Shown: in pieces, positions 19,935-30,753 of the stretch | How positions within the stretch are numbered: position 1 is the stretch's first letter | Layout of the letters: each line of letters begins with the position of its first letter | Assembly: GCA_022773945.1 (NCBI GenBank) | Contig: JALFNS010000010.1 | Span: forward strand, 1 to 64,000 | Length of the DNA stretch: 64,000 nucleotides | Reading direction: 5' to 3' | Origin: Clostridiales bacterium | GTDB lineage: Bacteria > Bacillota > Clostridia > Peptostreptococcales > Anaerovoracaceae | Notes under the pieces: generated by a model | What the model was told of the DNA's origin: nothing | The model's input: the letters and a program-made list of their open reading frames with translations, nothing else | Database searches by the model: none | Translations under genes and position numbers: made by a program

Positions 19935-21050
19935 CTATATATGTGATGGTTTTGTAATCAAATCGGCGAGCTTTCTTATGTCCTCACCGAAACTTCCTTC
20001 CAATATAATCTCATTTATTTCCCCTCTGACTATTCCCGGGTTCTCTCCCACGCGAAAATCTCCGTCCCCTTCGCAGTTTTCACCTTTAACCTTGTTCACT
20101 ACCCTTATGATCTTCTCCTCGCGCCCGTCCCTGGCCATAGGTATGACATGATTTCTGTACTGTTCCTCTCTGGCAGTGACCGGTAGCCTTCCCGACACAC
20201 ACAGTATCCTGTCCGCGAGTCTTCCCGCCGCGATAGCCGCTTCCGTGACACAGGTTCCCATATCCACAATTATCACATCATATCTGCCGCTGTCGGCAAT
20301 TGATGCTATGAGTCTCTGCATGTCACGTTCCTTCAGGGAGCAGAGAGGATTCATTCCCCTGGTAGGCGCAAAGGCCTCAATCCCGTAGCTGTCCCTGACG
20401 ATATAGCTGTCAAGAAAGGGAATATCCCCGCTGTTTTCTTCGGGAAGTATTCCACTGCCCTTCTCTCTGAGAAGCCTGTAAAGATACTCGGCCGTTGTCC
20501 TGCAGCCCTCCGCCCGCTGAAAATACATACCTGTTGATTCCATAGGTTCAAGGCTGATGTACATGACCTTGCTGTCTCTGAATCTGCACATCTCCTGTCC
20601 CAGTGCCAGAGCCAGGGTCGTGCATCCGCAACCTCCCTCCCATGATGAAACCCCGTACACTCCGATTGAATCCTTACGGATGTTAACCGCCTTCCGCCCT
20701 GTCAGAGTGGTGTATATATCAAAGATGGCAGATACGGTCACATGAGCCGGACTGTATTTGTACAGAGCGAATTTCTTACCCTTTCGATCCTTCTCCGTTT
20801 CCGAAATTTTGTCCGTAAGCCATACTATATTATCGCCGTATATGCTCTCGCCTTCCCTGTCTGCCCACAGAACCAGATCATATTGTCTGTAATAGGGGCC
20901 TTTGCCCCTGAATTCCACCCATTCCTTAACAAACTGCCTGCTGTCTGTCACTCTTATGGCGAAATCCCTGTATTCATTGACCAGTCCCGAGCTCAGCGCT
21001 CTGGCATATTCCATGTCCGTCGACACAATTGCTAAAGTAATAGTCTCCAT
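19935..21050 (-). CDS. CpaE/TadZ-like MinD-superfamily protein with deviant P-loop
   Basis: Receiver-like N-terminus then GVYGVSSWEGGCGCTTLALALGQEM ... YDVIIVDMG; start at internal METITLAIVSTD (21050). Confidence 0.7.
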   Translation of the reverse strand: METITLAIVSTDMEYARALSSGLVNEYRDFAIRVTDSRQFVKEWVEFRGKGPYYRQYDLVLWADREGESIYGDNIVWLTDKISETEKDRKGKKFALYKYSPAHVTVSAIFDIYTTLTGRKAVNIRKDSIGVYGVSSWEGGCGCTTLALALGQEMCRFRDSKVMYISLEPMESTGMYFQRAEGCRTTAEYLYRLLREKGSGILPEENSGDIPFLDSYIVRDSYGIEAFAPTRGMNPLCSLKERDMQRLIASIADSGRYDVIIVDMGTCVTEAAIAAGRLADRILCVSGRLPVTAREEQYRNHVIPMARDGREEKIIRVVNKVKGENCEGDGDFRVGENPGIVRGEINEIILEGSFGEDIRKLADLITKPSHI

Positions 21051-21134
21051 AATTGCCTCCTTCTGGAAAATATTGTATATTAAATGGAATATTTTGTCAA
21101 TGATATGAAGTCTCAACTGTGATATACTCTAACC

Positions 21135-22250
21135 ATGGAGAACATAAGATTGAATGAAGACGGCAGCGGCATCATCATTCTCGATCAGAGCCTGCTGCCG
21201 GGAGAAGAAAAGTACATAGAGCTTAAGACTCCCGAGGAGTTTTATGAGGCCATAAGGACTTTGCAGGTGAGAGGCGCCCCGGCTATAGGCATATTCGCGG
21301 CCTTTGCCATGGCCGTTATCGCCGGCAGAGAGGCTGAACCGAAATCCATACGGAGCTGCTGCGGGGCTTCTCTGACCTCCGACGAAACCTTCATGAATAC
21401 GATGAAGAAGTTTGGAGACTACCTGAAGTCCTCGAGGCCTACCGCCGTTAATCTGGCCTGGGCGGTGGACAGAATTATTCATGCCGTCAGGATCCGCATT
21501 CAGCAGGCACGCCGTGAAGACCCTCTCAGGCCGGATGCCAACGCAGGTGCACGCGTACTGGCTGAAACTGTTCTGAAAGAGGCTGAGGCCATAAGAAATG
21601 AAGATATTGAAATGTGTCTCAGCATTTCCCGCCACGGGCTGAGTCTGCTCAGTGACGGCGACGGAATACTGACCCACTGCAACGCCGGACCTCTGGCAAC
21701 ATCCCGCTACGGAACAGCCCTGGGACCGATCATTCTCGGGACGGAACAGGGCATGAAATTTCACGTTTTCGCAGACGAGACCCGCCCCCTTCTTCAGGGC
21801 GCCAGACTTACAACTTACGAGCTTATGAAGGCAGGTGCGGACGTCACCCTTATCTGCGACAACATGGCTTCCATAGTCATGAGCCGGGGCCTTGTCAACG
21901 CATGCTTCGTAGGCTGTGACCGGATAGCCGCCAACGGAGATACGGCCAATAAAATAGGAACCTCCGGCGTGGCCATACTGGCCGGGCATTACGGAATTCC
22001 ATTCTACGTTCTCGGACCGACATCCACTGTGGATCTCAGTTGTCCCGACGGCAGCCGGATACCGATTGAAGAGAGAAATCCGGAGGAAATAGTTTCGAAG
22101 TATTATGACCGTCCCGTTGCCCCGGAAGGAGTTAAATGCTTTAACCCGGCCTTCGACGTTACACCGGCCGGACTCATTACAGCCATAATAACGGAAAAAG
22201 GCATCCTGAAACCTCCTTATACGGATAGTCTCAGAGATGCCCTGAAGTAG
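21135..22250 (+). CDS. mtnA: S-methyl-5-thioribose-1-phosphate isomerase
   Basis: [15 protein letters not shown]...[20 protein letters not shown]...[17 protein letters not shown]...[17 protein letters not shown]...PTSTVDL. Confidence 0.95.
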   Translation: MENIRLNEDGSGIIILDQSLLPGEEKYIELKTPEEFYEAIRTLQVRGAPAIGIFAAFAMAVIAGREAEPKSIRSCCGASLTSDETFMNTMKKFGDYLKSSRPTAVNLAWAVDRIIHAVRIRIQQARREDPLRPDANAGARVLAETVLKEAEAIRNEDIEMCLSISRHGLSLLSDGDGILTHCNAGPLATSRYGTALGPIILGTEQGMKFHVFADETRPLLQGARLTTYELMKAGADVTLICDNMASIVMSRGLVNACFVGCDRIAANGDTANKIGTSGVAILAGHYGIPFYVLGPTSTVDLSCPDGSRIPIEERNPEEIVSKYYDRPVAPEGVKCFNPAFDVTPAGLITAIITEKGILKPPYTDSLRDALK

Positions 22251-22257
22251 TTCAAGT

Positions 22258-23607
22258 CTAGGATTTTTTCTTCATTCTAGGCAGACCTATGCACATGATG
22301 ACAGCGAATATTATCAGGTAATAAATCACCGCCGTTCCGTGAGAGAAGCAGGCCGCAATCATCATGAACACCGAACCGCAGAGAGCTACAGCCGGCATGA
22401 AAAATCTTTTGAAAGTCGGCAGCTCTTTTTCTTTTGCCATGAGTGAGATGAATATTGGAATATACATGGCATAAATCGTTATTATCGGCAGTTCCGATGT
22501 GTCGAAACAGAATGGTCCGAACCACGGTTCCGTCAGGTTTGCTCCGTAGAAGTACAGGAGCCACCAGCCCGCCACGAGAAGGCTGAATACAGCTGCATTG
22601 GTAGGCATATTCGTCACCGGATCCACCTGTGACATCATCTTCGGGTTGTAGCCTTCACCTCTGACCGCCAGTGAATAGAAGCCCCTGACATTGCCAACCA
22701 TGAGTCCGTTGAGAACTCCGTAGCAGGAAATTACGATGAGCACGAACACTCCCGTTCCCGCGAATCTGGAGAAGAGCGCCTGATAAGCCAGTTTGGCTCC
22801 CGTCTCTCCTCCTGCCATCATAGTGGCATTGTCCACTGCACCTGACAGGCCTATGTAATACACGATGTAGATAAATACGATTATAAGGGTTCCCATGAAG
22901 AGCGCCCTCGGCAGATTCTTCTTGGAATCCTTGATTTCAGAATTGATTGATGTTGCCACAATCCAGCCTTCGTATGCGAAAGCCGTGGCACATACAGCCG
23001 TGAAGAGAGCCGGTCCTGCAGGCATGGCATCCTCCACCCTGTAAGCGAAGTTCTCCGCCGTCAGACCGCTTCTTAGTCCTGAAACTGTTCCTACGACAGC
23101 CATCAGAATCAGCGGTATGAACTTGATTACCGTGGTGGCAACCTGCACCTTGCCGGCGATTACCGGGCTCAGCGTATTGCTGACGAAAGCCAGTATGAGC
23201 AGGAAACCCGCTATCACCATGCACTGTCCTCCTGTAATATCCCATCCGATGAGAACACAGAAGTATCTGGCCGTTACCCATGCCAGAACCGATACCAGTG
23301 TAGGATAGTAGATTACCGCCATGAACCATCCGACAATATAGCCGTATTTAGGTCCCAGAGCCTGCTCCGCATAATCCACAATACCGTTACACTTCTCATA
23401 CTTGGACGCCATGGTTCCGAACACATATGCACAGGAAACCATGATGACTCCTCCTATGAGCCACGCCCAGATTCCAAGCGACGTTCTTCCTCCCGTACAG
23501 AGAAGTATCTTCTCCGCCTTGAAGAAAACGCCGGATCCCACAACGATGCCCACAACCATACAGATGGCCGTGAAAAGCCCGTATCGCTTATTCAATTGAT
23601 TCTCCAT
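22258..23607 (-). CDS. APC-family amino acid permease
   Basis: 12-TM; MENQLNKRYGLFTAICMVVGIVVGSGVFFKAEKIL...AFAYEGWIVATSINSEIKDSKKNLPRAL. Confidence 0.92.
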   Translation of the reverse strand: MENQLNKRYGLFTAICMVVGIVVGSGVFFKAEKILLCTGGRTSLGIWAWLIGGVIMVSCAYVFGTMASKYEKCNGIVDYAEQALGPKYGYIVGWFMAVIYYPTLVSVLAWVTARYFCVLIGWDITGGQCMVIAGFLLILAFVSNTLSPVIAGKVQVATTVIKFIPLILMAVVGTVSGLRSGLTAENFAYRVEDAMPAGPALFTAVCATAFAYEGWIVATSINSEIKDSKKNLPRALFMGTLIIVFIYIVYYIGLSGAVDNATMMAGGETGAKLAYQALFSRFAGTGVFVLIVISCYGVLNGLMVGNVRGFYSLAVRGEGYNPKMMSQVDPVTNMPTNAAVFSLLVAGWWLLYFYGANLTEPWFGPFCFDTSELPIITIYAMYIPIFISLMAKEKELPTFKRFFMPAVALCGSVFMMIAACFSHGTAVIYYLIIFAVIMCIGLPRMKKKS

Positions 23608-23673
23608 AAAACACTCCTTACACACTATTAAACCCCTGTAGCCCCCTTCAGTCCTATAATTATTACATTGTAC

Positions 23674-23703
23674 TTGACAGGTGTCAATTACTTTTAGTAT
23701 ATT
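23674..23703 (+). promoter_or_regulatory. Candidate divergent promoter with a dyad-symmetric -35 region
   Basis: TTGACA(gg)TGTCAA dyad; plus-strand TTGACA - 18 bp - TATATT; the minus-strand TTGACA has an AT-rich -10-like sequence at similar spacing toward the permease gene. Confidence 0.55.
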
Positions 23704-23743
23704 ATCGGATATAATTGTTCATTAATTCAGTAAGGGGTTATTT

Positions 23744-24220
23744 ATGTTTTCATGGCTTTTTAATACACTTGCAGGCAAAATCCTGTGCACCTTCGCCGTT
23801 TCAATGGTTCCTGTGATAGAGCTGCGAGGAGCGCTTCCCATAGGAGTGGGAATGGGTCTAGACCCCCTTCTCTCGCTCATCGTCAGCATCATAGGCAACA
23901 TGGTTCCCGTACCCTTCATAATACTGTTCATAAGGAAAATACTTGACTGGATGAAGAGATTCCCCGGGTTTGCCAGAATAGCCGCTAAAATAGAAAATAA
24001 AGCCCTCAAGCATGAGGGCAAAATAAGAAAATATGAAACTATAGGGCTCTTCATTCTGGTAGCCATTCCTCTCCCGGGTACAGGTGCCTGGACGGGCTCT
24101 CTCGTGGCGGCACTGTTCGATATACGCCTTAAGACAGCCGTTCCTGTAATCCTGGCGGGAGTTATAACAGCCGGCCTCATCGTATTCTTTATCACATACG
24201 GTGTGACATTAATCGTGTAG
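23744..24220 (+). CDS. Small multidrug export protein family (COG2426-like) membrane protein
   Basis: VPVIELRGALPIGVGMG...LFILVAIPLPGTGAWTGSLVAALFDI. Confidence 0.88.
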   Translation: MFSWLFNTLAGKILCTFAVSMVPVIELRGALPIGVGMGLDPLLSLIVSIIGNMVPVPFIILFIRKILDWMKRFPGFARIAAKIENKALKHEGKIRKYETIGLFILVAIPLPGTGAWTGSLVAALFDIRLKTAVPVILAGVITAGLIVFFITYGVTLIV

Positions 24221-25054
24221 CACCTGCCACTTGATGAAGGCGAAGCATGTAATCTCGCTTCCACGCAGTATCAGTCCTTTTCCGCGTTTGTCACTGTAAG
24301 GAATCAGATTATCCTCTATGTATTTCTCAAGCTTCCTCTCCTGCTCATCATTGAGAGCGGTCGGGAAGCTCTCTCTGTTTATACGGAGACATTCTTCAAA
24401 TGAACTGTACATTTTCGGTCTGAAATGGGAGTAGATATAATCCAGAGCAGGTCTCCTGCCCATTGCAAGCAGCATGTTGAGGATATACTCGAAAATTCCC
24501 GGATTAACCCCTTCGTATCCTATCGCCCGTGCAATTTCAGGCTCGTAGGCGAATTCGCCGTGAGTCCACAGTCCCAAACAGACTTCTCTCCTTGCCACCG
24601 ACTCCAGCTTCAGCATCGCCTCGCGGGGAGCCAGACCCATGAGCGATCTGGATGATACTGCCACATCGCATACAGGAAGATTCCTGCTTCCCCAGTCCTC
24701 ACGCCAGTCGAGAGTCAGAGCTTCTATCCTGTCTTCAACGCCGTCCTCCCGGGCGCCTTCCATTAGAGTGTCCAGCATCCCCCGGGAAAAATCAGCGCAT
24801 ATAATTTTATGGCCTTTCTCCGCGAAAGGAATTGACAGCACTCCGCTACCGCAGCCCATGTCAAATATCACATCATCCTTTCTCGGATTCATGAGCTCAT
24901 AAAACCTTTCCGGGTAGTCGTCCTTCTGACCCTTTCCCGGTTTTTTCCTGAACCGCGGTGCATATTCATCCCAGTAGGATGAATCTGAGCTGTGTCCTGT
25001 TTTGCTCTGAACGCGTTCCCATTCACCGGCCCAGAAGCTGCTGTCCATCTTCAT
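24209..25054 (-). CDS. Class I SAM-dependent methyltransferase
   Basis: VIFDMGCGSGVLSIPFAEKGHKIICADFSRGML motif I and post-I. Confidence 0.88.
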   Translation of the reverse strand: MKMDSSFWAGEWERVQSKTGHSSDSSYWDEYAPRFRKKPGKGQKDDYPERFYELMNPRKDDVIFDMGCGSGVLSIPFAEKGHKIICADFSRGMLDTLMEGAREDGVEDRIEALTLDWREDWGSRNLPVCDVAVSSRSLMGLAPREAMLKLESVARREVCLGLWTHGEFAYEPEIARAIGYEGVNPGIFEYILNMLLAMGRRPALDYIYSHFRPKMYSSFEECLRINRESFPTALNDEQERKLEKYIEDNLIPYSDKRGKGLILRGSEITCFAFIKWQVLHD

Positions 25055-25070
25055 AAAATTACCTCCGTTG

Positions 25071-25102
25071 AAAAAAAGCGTATCATCCGAAGATGATACG
25101 CT
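25071..25102 (-). terminator. Intrinsic terminator after ppdK
   Basis: On minus: agcgtatcatc-ttcg-gatgatacgct followed by TTTTTT; UUCG tetraloop. Confidence 0.9.
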
Positions 25103-25126
25103 TCAGTGACTGATTAAATCAACATC

Positions 25127-27748
25127 TTATCTGTTTGCAATTGCTGCCTGAGCCGCTGCCAGTCTGGCAATCGGTACTCTGAACGGCGAACAGGATACGT
25201 ACTGAAGTCCCACTCTGTGGCAGAAATCGATGGATTTAGGATCTCCGCCGTGTTCTCCGCAGATTCCCAGCTTGATGTTAGGTCTGGTTTCCTTACCCAG
25301 CTCAACACCCATCTTAACCAGCTTGCCTATTCCGGCCTGGTCCAGACTCTGGAACGGATCTTCCTCGAAGATTCCCTTATCCTTGTACTCCTTGATTATG
25401 TTTCCTGTATCGTCTCTGGAGAAGCCGAAGCCCATCTGAGTCAGGTCATTCGTACCGAAGGAGAAGAATTCAGCTTCCTCGGCAATCTCATCGGCTGTGA
25501 GAGCAGCTCTAGGAACCTCTATCATGGTACCTACCATGTATTCAAGCTTCTCGCCTTCACGCTCGAATACCTTCTCTACCGTTTCAACAACAGTCTTCTT
25601 GACGTCAGCCAGCTCCTTCTTGCTTCCTACGAGAGGAATCATGATTTCAGGAACTATGTTGTATCCCTTTTCTCTGTGAACTTCAATTGCAGCTGTCATA
25701 ATAGCCTCAGCCTGCATTCTGGCGATTTCAGGGTATGTAACGGCAAGTCTGCAGCCTCTGTGTCCCAGCATAGGGTTGAACTCGTGAAGCTCCTCAGCCT
25801 TCTTGGCCAGCTTCTCGTACGGCTTGCCGATCTGCTCAGCCAGTTCGTGAAGCTCTTCATCAGTGTGAGGAATGAACTCGTGGAGAGGCGGGTCGAGGAG
25901 TCTGATAGTTACAGGTCTCTCTTCCATAACCTCATATATTCCCTTGAAGTCGCCCTTCTGGTAAGGAAGCAGGAAGCTGAGCGCCTCTTCTCTCTCCTCA
26001 ACAGTATCTGCCATAATCATTCTTCTGATTGCCGGAATTCTCTCTTCCTCGAAGAACATGTGCTCAGTTCTGCAAAGGCCGATGCCCTCTGCTCCGAACT
26101 CAACAGCCTGTCTGGCGTCTCTAGGGTTATCAGCGTTGGTTCTTACCTTGAGCGTTCTGATTTCGTCAGCCCAGCTCATAATAGTTCCGAAGTCTCCCGA
26201 AAGTTCAGGCGGTACAGTCTTAACTTCGCCCTTGAGCACTTCGCCTGTGCCTCCGTCCAGTGAGATGTAGTCTCCCTCAACGAAGGTGTATTCTCCTATT
26301 GTAAGCTTCTTGCCCGCTTCATCAACCTTAATCTCCGAGCATCCTGATACGCAGCACTTGCCCATGCCTCTGGCAACTACAGCAGCGTGTGATGTCATAC
26401 CGCCTCTGGCAGTCAGTATACCTTCAGCCGCCACCATTCCGGCCAGATCCTCAGGTGAAGTTTCCAGTCTTACGAGAATTACCTTTTCCCCGTTGGCAGC
26501 AGCTGCTTCAGCATCTGCTGCGTTGAAGTATATCTTTCCGCAGGCTGCTCCCGGTGATGCAGGGAGTCCCTTTGTCATCTTCTCCGCCTTCTTCAGCTCA
26601 TCAGCGTCAAATGCAGGGTGGAGAAGCTGGTCTATCATAGCCGGCTCTATTCTCGTTATAGCTGTTTCCTTGTCGATAAGGCCCTCCGACTCCATGTCAA
26701 CGGCAATCTTAACTGCGGAATTGGCAGTTCTCTTACCGTTTCTGGTCTGGAGCATGAAGAGCTTGCCTCTCTCAACTGTGAACTCCATGTCCTGCATGTC
26801 CGTGTAGTGGTTCTCGAGAACGCCTGCAATCTTAACGAAGTCATCATATACCTGCGGGAATGCCTCAGCCATCTCTGCTATAGGCTGCGGTGTTCTGATT
26901 CCTGCTACTACGTCCTCACCCTGTGCGTTTACGAGGAACTCTCCGAATATAGCCTTTTCTCCGTTTACCGGTGATCTCGTAAAGGCTACGCCTGTTCCGG
27001 ATGTATCTCCCATGTTACCGAATACCATGGACTGCACATTAACTGCTGTTCCTATATCATCAGGGATCTCGTTGAGCTGTCTGTAGAGGATAGCTCTCTC
27101 TGTATTCCATGATCTGAATACAGCCTTGATTGCCTCCATGAGCTGTTCCTTAGGGTCCTGAGGGAAATCAGTTCCAATCTCTTTTCTGTAGAGTTCCTTA
27201 TAACCATCAATTACAGCCTTCAGATCGTCAACGTCAAGGTCAACGTCGAACTCAACGCCCTTGAATTCCTTTCTTCCGTCAAATATCTCATCATACTTGC
27301 TCTTGGAAATTCCCATTACAACGTCGCCGAACATCTGCATGAATCTTCTGTAGCTGTCGTATGCGAATCTAGGATTTTCGGTAAGAGCAGAAAGACCTTC
27401 TACTGTCTCATCGTTAAGTCCCAGGTTAAGAATGGTATCCATCATTCCCGGCATGGAAATCTTAGCTCCTGAACGAACGGACACGAGCAGCGGATTGGAA
27501 GCGTCACCGAATTTTTTCTCCGTAACGTTCTCCAGATCTGCCAGCTTGGCATAAATATCATCCACGATATCCTGACCGATTGTCTGGCCCTCTTCGTAAT
27601 ATCTGGTGCATGCCTCTGTAGTTACAGTGAATCCGAAAGGTACGGGAAGACCGATTTTGGTCATCTCTGCCAGGTTGGCACCCTTTCCTCCCAGAAGGTC
27701 CCTCATGTCCTTGGAGCCTTCGTTAAATGAATACACAAATTTCTTCAT
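25127..27748 (-). CDS. ppdK: Pyruvate, phosphate dikinase
   Basis: 873 aa; LLGGKGANLAEM...GGMTSHAAVVARGMGKCCVSG...GLCRTEHMFF...SFGTNDLTQMGFGFSRDD...GICGEHGGDP. Confidence 0.97.
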   Translation of the reverse strand: MKKFVYSFNEGSKDMRDLLGGKGANLAEMTKIGLPVPFGFTVTTEACTRYYEEGQTIGQDIVDDIYAKLADLENVTEKKFGDASNPLLVSVRSGAKISMPGMMDTILNLGLNDETVEGLSALTENPRFAYDSYRRFMQMFGDVVMGISKSKYDEIFDGRKEFKGVEFDVDLDVDDLKAVIDGYKELYRKEIGTDFPQDPKEQLMEAIKAVFRSWNTERAILYRQLNEIPDDIGTAVNVQSMVFGNMGDTSGTGVAFTRSPVNGEKAIFGEFLVNAQGEDVVAGIRTPQPIAEMAEAFPQVYDDFVKIAGVLENHYTDMQDMEFTVERGKLFMLQTRNGKRTANSAVKIAVDMESEGLIDKETAITRIEPAMIDQLLHPAFDADELKKAEKMTKGLPASPGAACGKIYFNAADAEAAAANGEKVILVRLETSPEDLAGMVAAEGILTARGGMTSHAAVVARGMGKCCVSGCSEIKVDEAGKKLTIGEYTFVEGDYISLDGGTGEVLKGEVKTVPPELSGDFGTIMSWADEIRTLKVRTNADNPRDARQAVEFGAEGIGLCRTEHMFFEEERIPAIRRMIMADTVEEREEALSFLLPYQKGDFKGIYEVMEERPVTIRLLDPPLHEFIPHTDEELHELAEQIGKPYEKLAKKAEELHEFNPMLGHRGCRLAVTYPEIARMQAEAIMTAAIEVHREKGYNIVPEIMIPLVGSKKELADVKKTVVETVEKVFEREGEKLEYMVGTMIEVPRAALTADEIAEEAEFFSFGTNDLTQMGFGFSRDDTGNIIKEYKDKGIFEEDPFQSLDQAGIGKLVKMGVELGKETRPNIKLGICGEHGGDPKSIDFCHRVGLQYVSCSPFRVPIARLAAAQAAIANR

Positions 27749-27759
27749 CTTTCTCTCCT

Positions 27760-29160
27760 TTAAAATACAAGTCTTTCTTCTATGTAACTTCTTATCTTAT
27801 CTATGGAAATTCTTACCTGTTCCATCGAGTCTCTGTCTCTGACAGTCACGCATCCGTCTTCAGCCGTATCGAAATCAACACATATGCAGAACGGTGTTCC
27901 TATCTCATCCTCTCTTCTGTACCTCTTGCCTATGGATCCGGCAGCGTCGTAATCCACTCTGAAGTACTTCTGCAGTTCTTCATATACAGGCATTGCCTGC
28001 TCCTCAAGCTTCTTGCTGAGAGGGAGCACGGCAGCCTTGAACGGTGCCAGTGCCGGATGGAGTCTGAGAACCTTTCTCACATCCTCCTTGCCCTTGGCAT
28101 CTGTCAGCACTTCCTCGTCATAGGCATCTGTGAGGAAGGCCAGAAGCATTCTCTCAACACCTACAGAAGGTTCTATGCAGTAAGGCACATACTTCTCATT
28201 GGTTTCAGGATCCAGATAGCTCATGTCCTGACCCGAATGATTCTGATGAGCCATAAGGTCAAAGTCTGTTCTGGATGCAACACCCCACAGTTCGCCCCAT
28301 CCGAACGGGAAGAGGTATTCTATATCCGTGGTGGCGTTACTGTAGTGTGAGAGCTCCTCCTTCTCGTGATCTCTCAATCTTACATTTTCCTTCTTTATGC
28401 CCAGTGACAGGAGGAAATTGTAGCAGTAGTTCTTCCAGTAGTCGAACCACTCCAGCTCCGTTCCCGGCTTGCAGAAGAACTCAAGCTCCATCTGCTCGAA
28501 CTCTCTCGTTCTGAAGATAAAGTTTCCTGGAGTAATCTCATTTCTGAAGGATTTTCCCACCTGAGCTATTCCGAAAGGAATTTTCTTCCTGGCAGTTCTC
28601 TGCACGTTCTTGAAGTTAACGAATATGCCCTGAGCCGTTTCAGGTCTGAGATAAATTTCGGCTCCGGATCCTTCCGTTACTCCCTGGAAGGTTTTGAACA
28701 TCAGATTGAACTGTCTGATTCCCGTGAAATCCGCCTTGCCGCAATCAGGACACACTATGCCTTTCTCTGCGATGAATTCCTCGAGCTTCTCGTTTGACCA
28801 TCCGTCCACCTGAACGTCGGTAATACCGTTTTCCTTGAGATATCCTTCAATAAGATGATCGGCTCTGAACCTTGACTTGCAGGCTTTGCAGTCAATGAGG
28901 GGATCCGAAAACCCTCCCACGTGTCCCGATGCCACCCATGTTTCGGGATTCATAAGAATCGCCGCATCGAGACCTACATTGTACTTTGATTCCTGAACGA
29001 ACTTCCGTCTCCAGGCATCCTTAACATTGTTCTTGAGCTCAACGCCCAGCGGACCGTAGTCCCAGGTATTGGCCAGACCGCCGTATATCTCCGAACCCGG
29101 AAATATGAAACCGCGATTCTTAGCCAGAGCCGTAATTTTCTCCATCGTGACTTCTGTCAT
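27760..29160 (-). CDS. glyS: Glycine-tRNA ligase (single-chain dimeric type)
   Basis: [39 protein letters not shown]...[13 protein letters not shown]...[25 protein letters not shown]. Confidence 0.96.
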   Translation of the reverse strand: MTEVTMEKITALAKNRGFIFPGSEIYGGLANTWDYGPLGVELKNNVKDAWRRKFVQESKYNVGLDAAILMNPETWVASGHVGGFSDPLIDCKACKSRFRADHLIEGYLKENGITDVQVDGWSNEKLEEFIAEKGIVCPDCGKADFTGIRQFNLMFKTFQGVTEGSGAEIYLRPETAQGIFVNFKNVQRTARKKIPFGIAQVGKSFRNEITPGNFIFRTREFEQMELEFFCKPGTELEWFDYWKNYCYNFLLSLGIKKENVRLRDHEKEELSHYSNATTDIEYLFPFGWGELWGVASRTDFDLMAHQNHSGQDMSYLDPETNEKYVPYCIEPSVGVERMLLAFLTDAYDEEVLTDAKGKEDVRKVLRLHPALAPFKAAVLPLSKKLEEQAMPVYEELQKYFRVDYDAAGSIGKRYRREDEIGTPFCICVDFDTAEDGCVTVRDRDSMEQVRISIDKIRSYIEERLVF

Positions 29161-29161
29161 T

Positions 29162-29986
29162 TTACTTTTCGTCTTCCTCCGCCTTTTCTTCTGGTTCAAC
29201 TTCAACTTCAACTTCTATATTTTCTTCCTCTTCGAGGATTTCCTCGGCCAGGTCACTCATATCGATGTCGCTCACGTCAGGACGAACCTTCTCAACGACT
29301 TCCTCCGCCTTGTTCTTTATGGCTTCCGCAGTCTCGCTCACAACTTCCTTGGCCTTGCCTACGATCTCCGCATCAGAGGCTTTATCCTTAATTATCTCAA
29401 CCTTGTCTCTCGCCTTGTCGGCAAGCTCACTGTCCTTGGCCTTGTTTATGTATTCCTTGCCTTTATTGACAGCCTTTTCCAGCGCGTCGCTGTCCTTGGC
29501 CTTCTCATAGTATTTGATGCTTGTATTCTTGATGCTTTCTGCCGCATCATTACCCTTCTCAACCGCTGTCTGGATAGTATCGCTCACTGCATCGCTCACA
29601 TCGATTATAGTTCCGTCATCCTTCACAACTTCTACAGTGCATTTGAATCCGAATGCAGCCACTATAGCCACTACAGATGCCAGCGGCGCTATGCATATTC
29701 CCACGATTCCCGCATTTACCGGAACATTGAGTATGAGCTCTGAATCACGCTTCACATGTATTTTTGATACATTTCCCTTCTTGATAAGGTTCTTCAGGCT
29801 TGAGAAGAGCGCCTGACCCTTTTCTCCGAACCCTCTGCCTTTTGACCCGGCATTCACAGTCTCCTCTATGGCTATGATGGCATCGACAACACTGCCGTCC
29901 GCCTCTTCAAGAGCCTTCTTAGCCTCAGCATAGGTCACTCCGGTTCTGTCTTTAACCAGTTCAATCTTTTCTAAAGTGATTTCCAT
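29162..29986 (-). CDS. DUF4342-type protein (UBA-like N-terminus, TM segment, long charged coiled coil)
   Basis: [42 protein letters not shown] then a hydrophobic segment and a long K/E-rich helix. Confidence 0.8.
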   Translation of the reverse strand: MEITLEKIELVKDRTGVTYAEAKKALEEADGSVVDAIIAIEETVNAGSKGRGFGEKGQALFSSLKNLIKKGNVSKIHVKRDSELILNVPVNAGIVGICIAPLASVVAIVAAFGFKCTVEVVKDDGTIIDVSDAVSDTIQTAVEKGNDAAESIKNTSIKYYEKAKDSDALEKAVNKGKEYINKAKDSELADKARDKVEIIKDKASDAEIVGKAKEVVSETAEAIKNKAEEVVEKVRPDVSDIDMSDLAEEILEEEENIEVEVEVEPEEKAEEDEK

Positions 29987-30006
29987 AGGGCTACCTCCTT
30001 TTAGCA

Positions 30007-30753
30007 TCATATAAGCTTCTCACTTTTAATATTGGAAGCATTCAGATGGTATTCCGAATACTCTCTTATTATCTTCTGCAGCTCCAACCCCGTTTTCTCG
30101 TTTAAAGCTATATTCTCCAGTTTTTTTAATGGATTTGCCGCAAAGTACTTTAATATATTGATTATATCAAATTTAACATGGTGAATCAATGAATTGATTT
30201 CTTTTGCACATTCCGGGCAGACCATTCCTCCCGTTTCCGTGCTGAAACCCCATCTGTCCACGGGATTCTCCTCCCCGGGAGGACACCCGCAGGCTGCACA
30301 TCTGTCAAGGCTGGGAAACACCCCCGCCTCCACAAGGACCTTTGTCTGATATGCCAGAACCAGAGTTCCTATGCCTCTGTCTCTCTTCTCAAGTTCCCTG
30401 AAAAAATCCAGCAGAAGTGAGAATATGCCCTGTGCCGGCAGCTCCTCCGGCAGAATCTTCTCTGTGAATTCCAGCACATAGGCTCCGTACATGTATTTGT
30501 CGACATCCTCGCCTATGGCATAGTGACTCCTTATAACCTCCGCCGAGTCAAGATTGTACATGTCCCTGTTTTTGAACAGTCTGTACCTTCCCAGCGTGAA
30601 GGGCTGGAGAGCCAGAGTGCTCCTTCGTCCTCTGTCGTTGAGGCCGGTTCCCGCACTTATCTTGCCTTTATCACGCGTGAAGAGGTGAATTATCTTCCTG
30701 CCGTATGAAGTTTTAACCTGTTTGAGAACAATTCCCTCTGTTTCAATCCTCAT
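30007..30753 (-). CDS. recO: DNA repair protein RecO
   Basis: MRIETEGIVLKQVKTSYGRKIIHLFTRDKGKI...zinc-finger CAACGCPPGEE...CPEC; next to era. Confidence 0.94.
   Translation of the reverse strand: MRIETEGIVLKQVKTSYGRKIIHLFTRDKGKISAGTGLNDRGRRSTLALQPFTLGRYRLFKNRDMYNLDSAEVIRSHYAIGEDVDKYMYGAYVLEFTEKILPEELPAQGIFSLLLDFFRELEKRDRGIGTLVLAYQTKVLVEAGVFPSLDRCAACGCPPGEENPVDRWGFSTETGGMVCPECAKEINSLIHHVKFDIINILKYFAANPLKKLENIALNEKTGLELQKIIREYSEYHLNASNIKSEKLI

Noticed and set aside
21067-21095. AAAATATT-N13-AATATTTT inverted repeat between the TadZ-like gene and mtnA
   Set aside because: AT-only dyad in an AT-rich divergent intergenic region; too likely by chance to report as an operator.
25217-26263. 348-aa plus-strand ORF opposite ppdK
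   Set aside because: Antisense of a highly conserved gene; no domain signature.
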